Origin: CADEDH01 sp041394285 | GTDB taxonomy: Bacteria > Actinomycetota > Acidimicrobiia > Acidimicrobiales > SZUA-35 | Assembly (NCBI GenBank): GCA_041394285.1 | Contig: JAWKIL010000018.1 | Location: forward strand, 1 to 64,000 | Direction of reading: 5' to 3' | Length of the DNA stretch: 64,000 bases | In this document: positions 7,610 through 15,395 of the stretch, piece by piece | Layout of the letters: every line of letters starts with the position of its first letter | Position numbering within the stretch: position 1 is the first letter of the stretch | Made by a program: the position numbers and the translations under genes | Notes under the pieces: model-generated | What the model was told of the DNA's origin: nothing | Seen by the model: the letters and a program-made list of their open reading frames with translations, nothing else | The model's database searches: none

Positions 7610-9011
7610 TCCGGGTCACCCGGGGGTTGAACCAGCGGGCCCGGAGCACGTCGTCGGCGGCCCGGCTCGGGCCTTCGGCGAACGTGGGGTAGGCGTGCAC
7701 GGTGGTCGACAGATCGTCGATGCGGCGGCCGGTGGTGATCCATGCCGTCAGCTCGGCGATCGACTCCCCCGCCGCCTCCCCCACCACGGTTGCGCCCACC
7801 AGGCGTCGGCGAGGGTCGCCCACCAGCTCGGCCCACCCCCGGTTGGCGCCGTGGGTGACGGCCCGGTCGAGGCCGGCGTAGTCGTAGCGCTGCACCACGG
7901 CCCGATCCCCCCACCGCTGGCGGGCCGCGTCGGCGTCGATCCCCACCCGGGCGATCTCGGGCGAGGTGAACGTGACCCACGGGATCCGATCGTGCTCGGC
8001 CCGGCGCCGGGCCCGGAACAGGGCGTTGGTGACCACGATCCGGGCGTGGTGGGCCGCCACCGGGGTGAACGGCATGACGCCGGTGACGTCGCCGGCGGCG
8101 AAGATACGGCTCCCGGTGGTGGCCATCCGCTCGTCGACCACCACGTGGCCCCGCTCGTCGAGCTCCACCCCCACCGTGTCCAGGCCCAGGTCGGCGGTGG
8201 CCGGGCGGCGCCCGACGGCCACCAGGATCCGGTCGAAGGCCACCTCGGCGCCATCGCCGAGCACGAGCACGCCACTGCCCGCCGTGCCCACCCCGGCCCC
8301 GGTCACCGACCGGGCCCGGGCCCCGACCCGGACGTCGACCCCCTCGGAGTGCAGCACCCCGGCCAGGAACTCACCCACGCCCGGGGCCTCCCGGGGCAGG
8401 AGGTGGGGTAGGGCCTCCACGAGCGTGACCGTCGAACCCAAGCGGGCGAAGGCCTGGCCCAGCTCACAGCCGATCGGCCCGCCTCCCAACACCACCAACC
8501 GCCCCGGCAGCCGGTCCAGGCTCCACACCGTGTCCGATGTGAGCGGCTCGACTCCCTCCAGCCCGTCGATGGGCGGCACGACCGGCCGGGATCCGGTGGC
8601 GATCAGAGCCGCCCGGTAACGAAGCTCCCGCTCGCCCACCACGATCCGGCCCGGGCCGGCGAACCGGCCCCGACCCCGCACCACCTCCACCCCGTGGGCC
8701 GCCAATCGCTCCGGCGAGTCCTGGGGCTCGATCACCGCCTGGGCCCGGCGCACGCTCGCCATCACCCGGGCCAGGTCCACCACCGGCTCCACCGGATCGA
8801 GACCGAACCGGTCGGCCGTCCGCATGGCCTGGGCGGTAGCCGCCGCCGCCAGCAGTGCCTTGGACGGCACGCAGCCGGTCCAGAGGCAGTCGCCTCCCAC
8901 CCGATCGGCCTCGACCAGAACGGCCCGGCCCCCGAGCCCCGCCACCCCCAGCGAGGCGACCAAACCGGCCGTGCCGCCGCCGATCGTCACCAGGTCGAAC
9001 CGGCCGCTCAC
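7560..9011 (-). CDS. FAD-dependent pyridine nucleotide-disulfide oxidoreductase (Lpd/MerA-like)
   Basis: A 483-residue flavoprotein disulfide reductase. It shows the FAD-binding GGGTAG near residue 11, the redox pair Cys42/Cys47 in GGDCLWTGCVPSK, a second nucleotide-binding site (VVLGGGPIGCELGQAFARLG), FAAGDVTG and the dimerisation-domain active-site sequence HAYPTFAE that carries the catalytic His. Metal-binding cysteines of MerA (N-terminal domain or C-terminal pair) are absent, so mercury reduction is unlikely. GTG 9011 overlaps the stop of the ATPase gene as GTGA. Co-translation with ABC import genes suggests it acts on, or protects, the imported compound (inference). Confidence 0.85.
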   Translation of the reverse strand: MSGRFDLVTIGGGTAGLVASLGVAGLGGRAVLVEADRVGGDCLWTGCVPSKALLAAAATAQAMRTADRFGLDPVEPVVDLARVMASVRRAQAVIEPQDSPERLAAHGVEVVRGRGRFAGPGRIVVGERELRYRAALIATGSRPVVPPIDGLEGVEPLTSDTVWSLDRLPGRLVVLGGGPIGCELGQAFARLGSTVTLVEALPHLLPREAPGVGEFLAGVLHSEGVDVRVGARARSVTGAGVGTAGSGVLVLGDGAEVAFDRILVAVGRRPATADLGLDTVGVELDERGHVVVDERMATTGSRIFAAGDVTGVMPFTPVAAHHARIVVTNALFRARRRAEHDRIPWVTFTSPEIARVGIDADAARQRWGDRAVVQRYDYAGLDRAVTHGANRGWAELVGDPRRRLVGATVVGEAAGESIAELTAWITTGRRIDDLSTTVHAYPTFAEGPSRAADDVLRARWFNPRVTRITSRLLAVLRRLDVPR

Positions 9012-10078
9012 CGGGCACCTCCCACCGACGCCGGTGGCGGCAGCGCCGAGGGGGTGCCGGGGACCGGCCAGAGATCGGCCGGGTGGAACCACACCTCGGC
9101 CGCGGCGCCCTCCGACCGGTCCGCTCCGGCGGCGACCACCTCGACGAAGCCGACCGAGGTGTCGACGCGAACCGTCGGGTACGGTCCCCGTTGGGTCGTC
9201 GCTCCCACGACACCAGGCAGGCACACGTCCTCACCCGACCGGCGAACGAGCCCTACCCGGTCGAGTGCCAGGGAGAAGACAGCCTGGCCATCGGGCAGGT
9301 TCGCCGTCACCGGTAGCGTCAACCGGTCGAGCCGGACCAGGCCGCCTCGCACCTGGCCCCGCAGGAGGTTGACGCTGCCGAGCAACGCCGCCACCCCGAT
9401 CGTCGCTGGGCGGGCTCGAACGTCAGCGGCCGGGCCGTGCTGGACGAGCCGGCCGGCGTCGAGCACGGCGATCGAGTCGCCCAGCGCCGCCGCGTCCTCG
9501 GGGTCGTGGGTGACGATCATCCAGGTGACATCCCGCTCGGCCCGCACCCGTCGGAGCAGGCCAGCCAGCTCCCGCCGCTGGGGCAGGTCGAGGCCGGTCA
9601 ACGGCTCGTCGAGCAGCAGCACCGCCGGCGCCACGCACAGCGCCCGGGCCAGGGCTACCCGCTGCTGCTCCCCTCCCGACAGCTCGGCGGGCCACGCCTG
9701 GGCCCGGTCGGCCAGTCCAACCTCGGCCAGGAGGCGGGCCGCCTCCGCTCGCCGCCTGGCCCGGGCCCAGCGGGCCAGCCGCAGCGGGTAGGCCACGTTG
9801 TCGACCGCCCGCAGCGTGGGGAACAGGCGCGGCTGCTGAAACAGCAGGCCCACCCGGCGACGGTGCGGGGCCACACCGGTGAGGTCCCGACCGTCCACCG
9901 AGATCCGCCCCCCGTGATCGACCAAGCCGGCGATGGCCTGCAGCAACGTCGACTTCCCGGCCCCCGAGCGTCCCATGACGGCGCACGCAGACCCGGGCCC
10001 GACCGCCAGCGTCACCCCGTCGAGCAGTGTGCGGCTCTCGGCCGACACCCCGACGCCGTCACACGTCAGACCTCCCAT
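9008..10078 (-). CDS. ABC transporter ATP-binding protein (YnjD-like)
   Basis: A 356-residue ATPase with Walker A GRSGAGKST (36-44), Q-loop LLFQQPRLFP, signature LSGGEQQRVALARAL, Walker B AVLLLDEPLTGLD and the switch His in IVTHDPEDA. A C-terminal TOBE-like extension of about 130 residues follows, typical of importer ATPases. ATG 10078 overlaps the binding-protein stop by one base (TGATG). It should energise the two permeases at 5097-6838. It belongs to one run with the binding protein and the flavin reductase. Confidence 0.88.
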   Translation of the reverse strand: MGGLTCDGVGVSAESRTLLDGVTLAVGPGSACAVMGRSGAGKSTLLQAIAGLVDHGGRISVDGRDLTGVAPHRRRVGLLFQQPRLFPTLRAVDNVAYPLRLARWARARRRAEAARLLAEVGLADRAQAWPAELSGGEQQRVALARALCVAPAVLLLDEPLTGLDLPQRRELAGLLRRVRAERDVTWMIVTHDPEDAAALGDSIAVLDAGRLVQHGPAADVRARPATIGVAALLGSVNLLRGQVRGGLVRLDRLTLPVTANLPDGQAVFSLALDRVGLVRRSGEDVCLPGVVGATTQRGPYPTVRVDTSVGFVEVVAAGADRSEGAAAEVWFHPADLWPVPGTPSALPPPASVGGAR

Positions 10079-11238
10079 CAGCCGAGCTGCTCCCGCCACC
10101 GCCGGTCGATCTCGGGCACCCGGACCGCCGGCAGTTCCTCCAGCGGCGATCCGTAGTCGGTCAGGCGGTACGGGGAGGCGTCGGTCGCCGCCGGCAACCG
10201 ATCGGCTGCGAGCACCGATGGGATGCCCACCTGATCGGCCTTGGCCGCCTGCATCTCCGGACCCAGCATCAGATTGGCCACCACCATCGCCCCGGCCGGG
10301 CTCGACGCCCGCGCCGGCACGGCCAGGAAGCTGACATTGGACAGGGTGCCGCCCTCGAACACGTAGGGACGGACCGAGGTCGGGAACGACCCCCGCTCCA
10401 CCGCCACGTCCACGAAGTTCGGGTTGTAGCTCATGGCCAGGTCGATCTCACCCGAGGCGAACAGATGCTCGATCTCGGCCTGATCCTGGGGATAGGTGTC
10501 TCCTCCGCCCCACAGCAGGGGATCGAGCTCGGCCAGTAGCGCGAACGCCTCGTCCTCCCCTAGCGCCTGCACCGCTTGGCGTACGAAGGCCGACCCGGTG
10601 AAATCGGGCGGGGCCGGGTAGGCGATCCGCCCCGGATGGGCCCTGGCGTAGGCCAGCAGGTCGGGGAAGGACCTGGGGGGAGACAACAGAGTGTCCGAAT
10701 CGTAGGCGAACACGAACGCCGCCCGGCTCCACGGCATCTCCTGGCCATCGGTGGCCACCCCGAAATCGGTCCACAACGTCGGGTCGTCGGCCGGCAGCAG
10801 GCCAGCGTTGGGCAGCGAGCGAACCCAGCTGTCCAGCCACAGCCCGGCCGCCTTGCCCTGCTCGAAGTTCTTGCCGTTCACCCACACCAGATCGACCGCG
10901 CCCCCGTTCGCTCCGCTGTCGCCTTCCACCGCCAAGCGGGCCATGGCCGACGCCGTGTCGTCGATCGGTACCCGCTCCAGCCCGACCCCGGCCCTGGCCG
11001 CTGCCGCAACGATCACATCGTCGATGTAGGCGTTCAACGCCGCCTCACCACCCCACATCCACAGCCGTACGGTCTCGCCCTCGGCCCGGGAGGCGACCTC
11101 ACCCCACGGCAGCGCCGTCAGCTCGTTTCCGCCGGCTTCAACCCCTCCACTGCCGCGCCGTAGCGGCGCCACCAGTGCCCCGACCACCGCCGTGGCCACC
11201 ACGAAGGTGACGACGAGCCACGAGGGAACGCGTCTCAT
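10078..11238 (-). CDS. ABC transporter substrate-binding protein (YnjB-like)
   Basis: A 386-residue extracellular solute-binding protein. The N terminus has basic residues then a hydrophobic segment (WLVVTFVVATAVVGALVAPL) that acts as signal or anchor; no lipobox Cys is seen. The body reads like the YnjB/ThiB type: VRLWMWGGEAALNAYIDDV, VDLVWVNGKNFEQGKAAGLWLDSW, FVFAYDSDTL and EIDLAMSYNPNFVD. ATG 11238 overlaps the stop of the zinc-finger gene by four bases (ATGA). The ligand is not known; E. coli YnjB is likewise uncharacterised. Confidence 0.82.
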   Translation of the reverse strand: MRRVPSWLVVTFVVATAVVGALVAPLRRGSGGVEAGGNELTALPWGEVASRAEGETVRLWMWGGEAALNAYIDDVIVAAAARAGVGLERVPIDDTASAMARLAVEGDSGANGGAVDLVWVNGKNFEQGKAAGLWLDSWVRSLPNAGLLPADDPTLWTDFGVATDGQEMPWSRAAFVFAYDSDTLLSPPRSFPDLLAYARAHPGRIAYPAPPDFTGSAFVRQAVQALGEDEAFALLAELDPLLWGGGDTYPQDQAEIEHLFASGEIDLAMSYNPNFVDVAVERGSFPTSVRPYVFEGGTLSNVSFLAVPARASSPAGAMVVANLMLGPEMQAAKADQVGIPSVLAADRLPAATDASPYRLTDYGSPLEELPAVRVPEIDRRWREQLG

Positions 11239-11528
11239 CGCGTACCCCTCCTGTCCTGGCCGGGGGCGTCGGCCGATTCCTCGACGATCCGCCGTCTCAC
11301 CCGCTCCCGTAGGCCGGCCAGCTCGGGCGGCGAACCAGCCTGCAACTGAGCGACGTCGACGATCGTCGCCTTCAGCCGGGCCAGGGCCCGGCGGCAGCGG
11401 CTGCACCCCGCCAGATGTCGGCGCACCCTGGCCTCGGCCGACACCCCCAGCTCCCCGTCGCACAGATCGTCGAGCCGCCGGCGAGCTCCCACACAGGTCC
11501 CGTGGCGGACCATGCCCATCAGTTGCAT
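11235..11528 (-). CDS. Zinc-finger (zf-HC2-like) small protein, possible anti-sigma factor
   Basis: About 97 residues with LDDLCDGELGVSAEARVRRHLAGCSRCRRALARL, which contains the HX3CX2C motif of zf-HC2 anti-sigma factors. ATG codons at 11528, 11519 and 11513 are all possible starts; none has a clear ribosome site. It heads the transporter operon and overlaps the binding-protein gene by ATGA. No sigma gene is adjacent, which is unusual for this family. Its partner could be the unpaired ECF factor at 2322-2882 (speculative). Confidence 0.65.
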   Translation of the reverse strand: MQLMGMVRHGTCVGARRRLDDLCDGELGVSAEARVRRHLAGCSRCRRALARLKATIVDVAQLQAGSPPELAGLRERVRRRIVEESADAPGQDRRGTR

Positions 11529-11672
11529 GCCGGGTTCGATGCACGCCGGGGGCCGATCGATGCGCGGGACCGACGATTGACCCGGCCGCCTGCCCGAAGA
11601 CTGCCCCGCCGGTGGCTCCGCCGAGCTTGCCCCGCCGGTTTCGGCACCCCGAGGGTGGGTAGCGGGACCAGC

Positions 11673-12143
11673 ATGAGCTTGGTTCTGGTTGCCATCGACG
11701 AGACCGAGGCCTCGCAACGAGTCGCACAGTTCGTGAACGACTTCTTCGACCGATCCGAGGTGGAGGTGATCGGTCTCAACGTGGCCCGTGGTGCCGCCCC
11801 ATGGCTGCCGCCGATGATCGGATGGGGCGGAGCCTGGGCCTGGAGCGCCTACCCCTATGCCTACTCACCGGTCGAGCAGGAGCAGGCGCTCCGGGAAGCG
11901 GCGGCGGCCGCCGACGAAGCGGGGGCCCAGATCATGAAGGAGTCGGAGCTCCACGACGCCGAGACCGTGGTCGAGCAGAGCGGCGACCCGGCCGGAGCCA
12001 TCCTCGCCGTCGCCGACGAGCGCGGCGCCGATCTGATAGTGATCGGCACCGGGCACAAGGGGCTGCTGCAGCGCATGATCGACCCATCGGTCTCCAAGGA
12101 GATCCTCGACCGCACCGACCGCCCCGTTCTCGTCGTGCCGTGA
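11673..12143 (+). CDS. Universal stress protein family (UspA-like)
   Basis: A 156-residue single Usp domain that starts with MSLVLVAIDETEAS and ends with RTDRPVLVVP, the normal Usp boundaries. The ADLIVIGTGHKGLLQRMIDPSVS segment corresponds to the ATP-binding GX2GX9G(S/T) motif, but the final glycine is replaced (DPSVS), so ATP binding may be weakened. An insertion rich in Trp, Tyr and Pro (PWLPPMIGWGGAWAWSAYPYAYSPVE) follows the second strand. It is divergent from the transporter operon and opens a block of stress-related genes. Confidence 0.85.
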   Translation: MSLVLVAIDETEASQRVAQFVNDFFDRSEVEVIGLNVARGAAPWLPPMIGWGGAWAWSAYPYAYSPVEQEQALREAAAAADEAGAQIMKESELHDAETVVEQSGDPAGAILAVADERGADLIVIGTGHKGLLQRMIDPSVSKEILDRTDRPVLVVP

Positions 12144-12171
12144 GCCTCTCCCGGGCAACGGCGCCCGACGA

Positions 12172-12699
12172 TCAGGCTGCCTCGGCCACCAAGGCCTTCA
12201 CATGGGCGACGGTGCCCTCGTGCAACCCCTCCACCTGGATCTCCACCGATGAGCGGCCCCCAACGTCGAGATCGTAGGCCTCAGGCGTGGCGACCATGCC
12301 GGCGTACAGAGCGATGAGGCCGACCACGATCGCACCGCCCAGGCCAGCGGCCAGGAATGTCGGTGCCGGCTGCACGGACCACGCGATGACGGCCACATCG
12401 GCCGCGGCCAACCCGAGCACCGCTCCGAGCAGCGATCCCGCCACTACCCGGTAGGCCGGGCGCTTGATGGCAGTGTCGTCGGCGCGGCTCAGGGCCGCCA
12501 TGGGAGACTGGGTCGGCGCCGGATTGACCGAGACGAAGATGCGATCGCCGTCGATCCCGAGCCGCTCGAGGTGGAGGACGAGCTCATGGGCCGCCTCGGT
12601 GGTGAGAGGGCCGGTACGGACGAGTGGCTGCTCGCCCTGCGCCGGGCTCTGCGCCGGCGACACGTCGCCGGGCTGTGTCCGATTGGGGTCGTGTGCCAT
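12172..12699 (-). CDS. Hypothetical two-helix membrane protein
   Basis: A 175-residue protein with a polar, Gln/Pro-rich N terminus, a short helical region (TTEAAHELVLHLERLGIDGDRIFVSVN), two membrane segments (VVAGSLLGAVLGLAAADVAVIAW and FLAAGLGGAIVVGLIALYAGMVA) and a C-terminal acidic domain (DLDVGGRSSVEIQVEGLHEGTVAHVKALV). I do not recognise the family. It is divergent from lemA, and the 171-base region between them contains a 20-bp perfect palindrome 44 bases from its ATG. Confidence 0.6.
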   Translation of the reverse strand: MAHDPNRTQPGDVSPAQSPAQGEQPLVRTGPLTTEAAHELVLHLERLGIDGDRIFVSVNPAPTQSPMAALSRADDTAIKRPAYRVVAGSLLGAVLGLAAADVAVIAWSVQPAPTFLAAGLGGAIVVGLIALYAGMVATPEAYDLDVGGRSSVEIQVEGLHEGTVAHVKALVAEAA

Positions 12700-12742
12700 G
12701 ACCGCGACGTACCCACGGTGAGCGGGACGCAGACCTGATCGT

Positions 12743-12762
12743 GATGACGTGATCACGTCATC
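12743..12762. promoter_or_regulatory. 20-bp perfect palindrome, operator candidate (site 1)
   Basis: GATGACGTGATCACGTCATC is perfectly self-complementary and lies between two divergent genes. Its core ATGAC-N7-CGTCA recurs at 15279 and 17314, also in intergenic DNA. Confidence 0.6.
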
Positions 12763-12870
12763 GGATGCCGCCGACAGTGTCGTGCCGGGTTCCCGGTAGG
12801 TACCGAGACTGGATCGCGCGGAGCCTTCGGTGGAGATGCCACCGATCGCTCGCTCCGACAAGGAAACACG

Positions 12871-13506
12871 GTGATTGAGATGGTGGTGATCATAGTGATC
12901 GTTGCCGCCGCAGCGGTGGTGGTGGTGGGCGGCTTCCTCGCCTACAACGGGCTCGTCCGCCGCCGGGTGCGGACCCGCGAGGCATGGGCCGAGATCGACG
13001 TTGAGCTTCAGCGACGCCACGATCTGATCCCGAACCTGGTTGAGACGGTGAAGGGCTACGCCGCCCACGAGCGGGCCACCTTCGACGCCGTGACCAGCGC
13101 CCGAGCTGACGCCATCCGTGCCGGAGCGACCGGCAGCCCGGCAACCATCGGCGCCGCTGAAGACGCACTGTCGTCGAGCCTCCGCTCCTTGTTCGCCGTG
13201 GCCGAGGCGTATCCCCAACTGCGGGCGGTCGATAGCTTCATCCAACTCCAGGAGGAGCTGACAGCCACCGAGAGCCGCATCCAGTTCGCCCGGCGCTACT
13301 TCAACACCAGCGTGCGCGACTACAACGCGGCGGTCCAGACGTTCCCCCGCAACCTCCTGGCCTCCGTGCTCGGGTTCAAGGCGGTCGAGTTCCTGCAGAT
13401 CGAGGAGCCGGCACGAGCCCTCCCCCAGGTCAGCTTCGACACCGGCCCCGACCCATCAGCGCCGATCGGCTCGCCCGGCGCCCGGCCCGGGTCCGACCGG
13501 AAGTAG
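12871..13506 (+). CDS. lemA: LemA family protein
   Basis: A 211-residue protein with one N-terminal membrane helix (VVIIVIVAAAAVVVVGGFLAY) and a long helical domain carrying LemA hallmarks: NGLVRRRVRTREAWAEIDVELQRRHDLIPNLVETVKGYAAHE, then FIQLQEELTATESRIQFARRYFNTSVRDYNAAVQTFP. GTG 12871 follows an AAGGAAA ribosome site. It lies 10 bases before an HtpX-like protease gene, a pairing seen in many bacteria. It is probably involved in membrane-protein quality control or envelope stress (family inference). Confidence 0.9.
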   Translation: MIEMVVIIVIVAAAAVVVVGGFLAYNGLVRRRVRTREAWAEIDVELQRRHDLIPNLVETVKGYAAHERATFDAVTSARADAIRAGATGSPATIGAAEDALSSSLRSLFAVAEAYPQLRAVDSFIQLQEELTATESRIQFARRYFNTSVRDYNAAVQTFPRNLLASVLGFKAVEFLQIEEPARALPQVSFDTGPDPSAPIGSPGARPGSDRK

Positions 13507-13516
13507 GGGGCGCATC

Positions 13517-14488
13517 ATGTACTCCCAGATCGCCCGCAACAAGCGTAAGTCCGTGGCCTACATCGTGTTGTTCATCACAGTGTGGGTGGGGATCGGCGCC
13601 CTGCTCGGCTGGGTGTGGTGGTCGGCAACGGGTGGCACCCCGTCGCCCGGCCGGCCGGGCCTGGCGACAAGCCCGGTTCCCGCCACCGGTGATGTCGTGA
13701 CGGGAATGGTGATCGCCGCCGTGCTCGCCGGGGTCGGGGTGCTCCTTTCGCTCACCTCCGGCACCCGCTTGGTGCTCGCCGCGTCGGGGGCCCATCCCGC
13801 CGATCCGGCGGCCTATCCGCAGCTCCACCACGTCGTGGAGGCGCTGGCCATCGGCGACGGACTGCCGAAGCCGGACATCTACGTCATCGATGACCCCTCA
13901 CCAAATGCCTTTGCCACCGGCACCAGCCCCGGCCACGCCGCCGTCACGGTGACGACCGGCCTCCTGGCTCTGATGAGCCGGACCGAGCTGGAGGGTGTCA
14001 TCGCCCACGAGCTGAGTCACATCAAGAACTACGACGTTCGCCTCCTGCTCATCATCAGCACCCTGATCGGGATGGCCGGGCTCATAGCCAGCCTGATCTG
14101 GCGATCGGCCTTCTTCATGCGAGGTGGCCGGGACCGCAACGGCGGCCAAGCGATGGTCGTGGTGCTGCTGGCCGGGATCCTGTTGAGCATCGTGGCTTTC
14201 GTCTTCGGCCCCCTCGTGCGCCTGGCGCTGTCCCGCCGACGCGAGTCGCTGGCCGATGCGAGCGGAGTCGAGCTCACCCGGAATCCCGCCGGGCTGATCA
14301 GCGCGCTCGAGAAGCTACAGGCCAACGACCAGCCGTTCGCCCGTTTCAACCACGCCACGGCGGCGATGTGCATCGACGACCCGTTGCAGCACCATGAGGG
14401 CTGGATCCACCATCTCTTCGACACGCACCCGCCGCTCGAGGAACGGATCGAAGCCCTCCGTCGGATCGAGCTGGGTCTGACAGCATGA
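13517..14488 (+). CDS. htpX: M48 family zinc metalloprotease (HtpX-like)
   Basis: A 323-residue membrane protease. Two N-terminal helices (SVAYIVLFITVWVGIGALLGW and VVTGMVIAAVLAGVGVLLSL) precede the catalytic domain; HELSH (164-168) is the HEXXH zinc site and RRESLADASGVELT carries the third-ligand Glu region. Two more helices lie between them. The C terminus (HHLFDTHPPLEERIEALRRIE) matches HtpX closely. HtpX degrades damaged or misassembled membrane proteins. It probably forms an operon with lemA. Confidence 0.9.
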   Translation: MYSQIARNKRKSVAYIVLFITVWVGIGALLGWVWWSATGGTPSPGRPGLATSPVPATGDVVTGMVIAAVLAGVGVLLSLTSGTRLVLAASGAHPADPAAYPQLHHVVEALAIGDGLPKPDIYVIDDPSPNAFATGTSPGHAAVTVTTGLLALMSRTELEGVIAHELSHIKNYDVRLLLIISTLIGMAGLIASLIWRSAFFMRGGRDRNGGQAMVVVLLAGILLSIVAFVFGPLVRLALSRRRESLADASGVELTRNPAGLISALEKLQANDQPFARFNHATAAMCIDDPLQHHEGWIHHLFDTHPPLEERIEALRRIELGLTA

Positions 14489-14502
14489 TCGCGCTGCGTA
14501 TC

Positions 14503-15225
14503 TCAAGAACAGGCGGCGACGTTCATCGCCGAGATCGCCTTGCGTAGCAGCCGAGAGACGTGCATCTGGCTGACCCCCACGCGATCGCCGATCTCGGACT
14601 GCGTCATGCCGGTCAGATAACGAAGCAGCACGACCTCCTGTTCACGAGTGGGGAGGCTCGCCAGGAGCTGCCGAACGAAAAGACGGTCGGTAGAGGTGCT
14701 TGCATCCTCATTGTCAGCAGAAAGCACCTCTCCCCCCGTACTGGCGGCATCCAGGCTGGCTGGGGCGTAGGCGATGGCGGCCGCCCGAGCCGACTCGACC
14801 TCCGACGGATCCACGTGGAGCCGATCAGCGATCTCGCCACATGACGGCGACCGACCAAGCTCCTGAGTCAACTGCACGTCCATCGTGCGCACTTCCAAAT
14901 GAAGCTCCTTGACCGATCTCGGCACCCGGACCACCCATGATCGATCCCGAAAATAGCGTTTGATCTCACCCTCGATGGTCCGCCCGGCGTACGAGCTGAA
15001 GCTGGCCCCAAACGACGAGTCATATCGATCCAATGCACCGATCAACGCCGTGAGTGCGATCTGGCGAAGGTCGTCGTACTCGATCCCGCGGTGACGATAT
15101 CGCCAGGCGATATGACAAGCCAGACCTGTATATCGCTCCACTAGCACGTTTCGAATGCGGCGGCTACCGGTGCGGGCGAGCTCCTGAAGAAGCTCCTCGG
15201 TAGATGCGCTCTTCTGATGGTCCAC
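14503..15225 (-). CDS. SigB/SigF-type alternative sigma factor
   Basis: A 240-residue sigma factor with regions 2, 3 and 4 but no region 1.1. Region 2 is RYRHRGIEYDDLRQIALTALIGALDRYDSSFGASFSSYAGRTIEGEIKRYFRDRSW. Region 3 follows (VPRSVKELHLEV, ELGRSPSCGEIADRL) and region 4 is LPTREQEVVLLRYLTGMTQSEIGDRVGVSQMHVSRLLRKA. GTG 15225 is chosen over longer starts because GGAGGAA lies five bases upstream. This group controls general and osmotic stress in Actinomycetota, usually through an anti-sigma partner, but no RsbW-like gene is adjacent. A shared palindrome lies 54-70 bases upstream. Confidence 0.9.
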   Translation of the reverse strand: MDHQKSASTEELLQELARTGSRRIRNVLVERYTGLACHIAWRYRHRGIEYDDLRQIALTALIGALDRYDSSFGASFSSYAGRTIEGEIKRYFRDRSWVVRVPRSVKELHLEVRTMDVQLTQELGRSPSCGEIADRLHVDPSEVESARAAAIAYAPASLDAASTGGEVLSADNEDASTSTDRLFVRQLLASLPTREQEVVLLRYLTGMTQSEIGDRVGVSQMHVSRLLRKAISAMNVAACS

Positions 15226-15279
15226 GTCGATTCCTCCTGCTTCCTCCTCAAGGATCACCGGCCACCACCTGATGGGTCA

Positions 15280-15295
15280 TGACATAGACACGTCA
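15280..15295. promoter_or_regulatory. ATGAC-N7-CGTCA palindromic site (site 2)
   Basis: TGACATAGACACGTCA lies 55 bases upstream of the GTG of the stress sigma gene. It has the same half-sites and spacing as the 12743 palindrome. Confidence 0.45.
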
Positions 15296-15395
15296 ACACC
15301 CTGGCGCCGCTAGCGCTTATCAGCAGGTGGACCAGCCGGCCGACAGGCGTGCGCCCCGAAAAGACACGCTTGCGTCGTTCGCTTTGGGGCCAGAG

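Noticed and set aside
7560..9011. Mercuric reductase
   Set aside because: The N-terminal metal-binding domain and C-terminal vicinal Cys pair are missing, and there are no mer genes around it.
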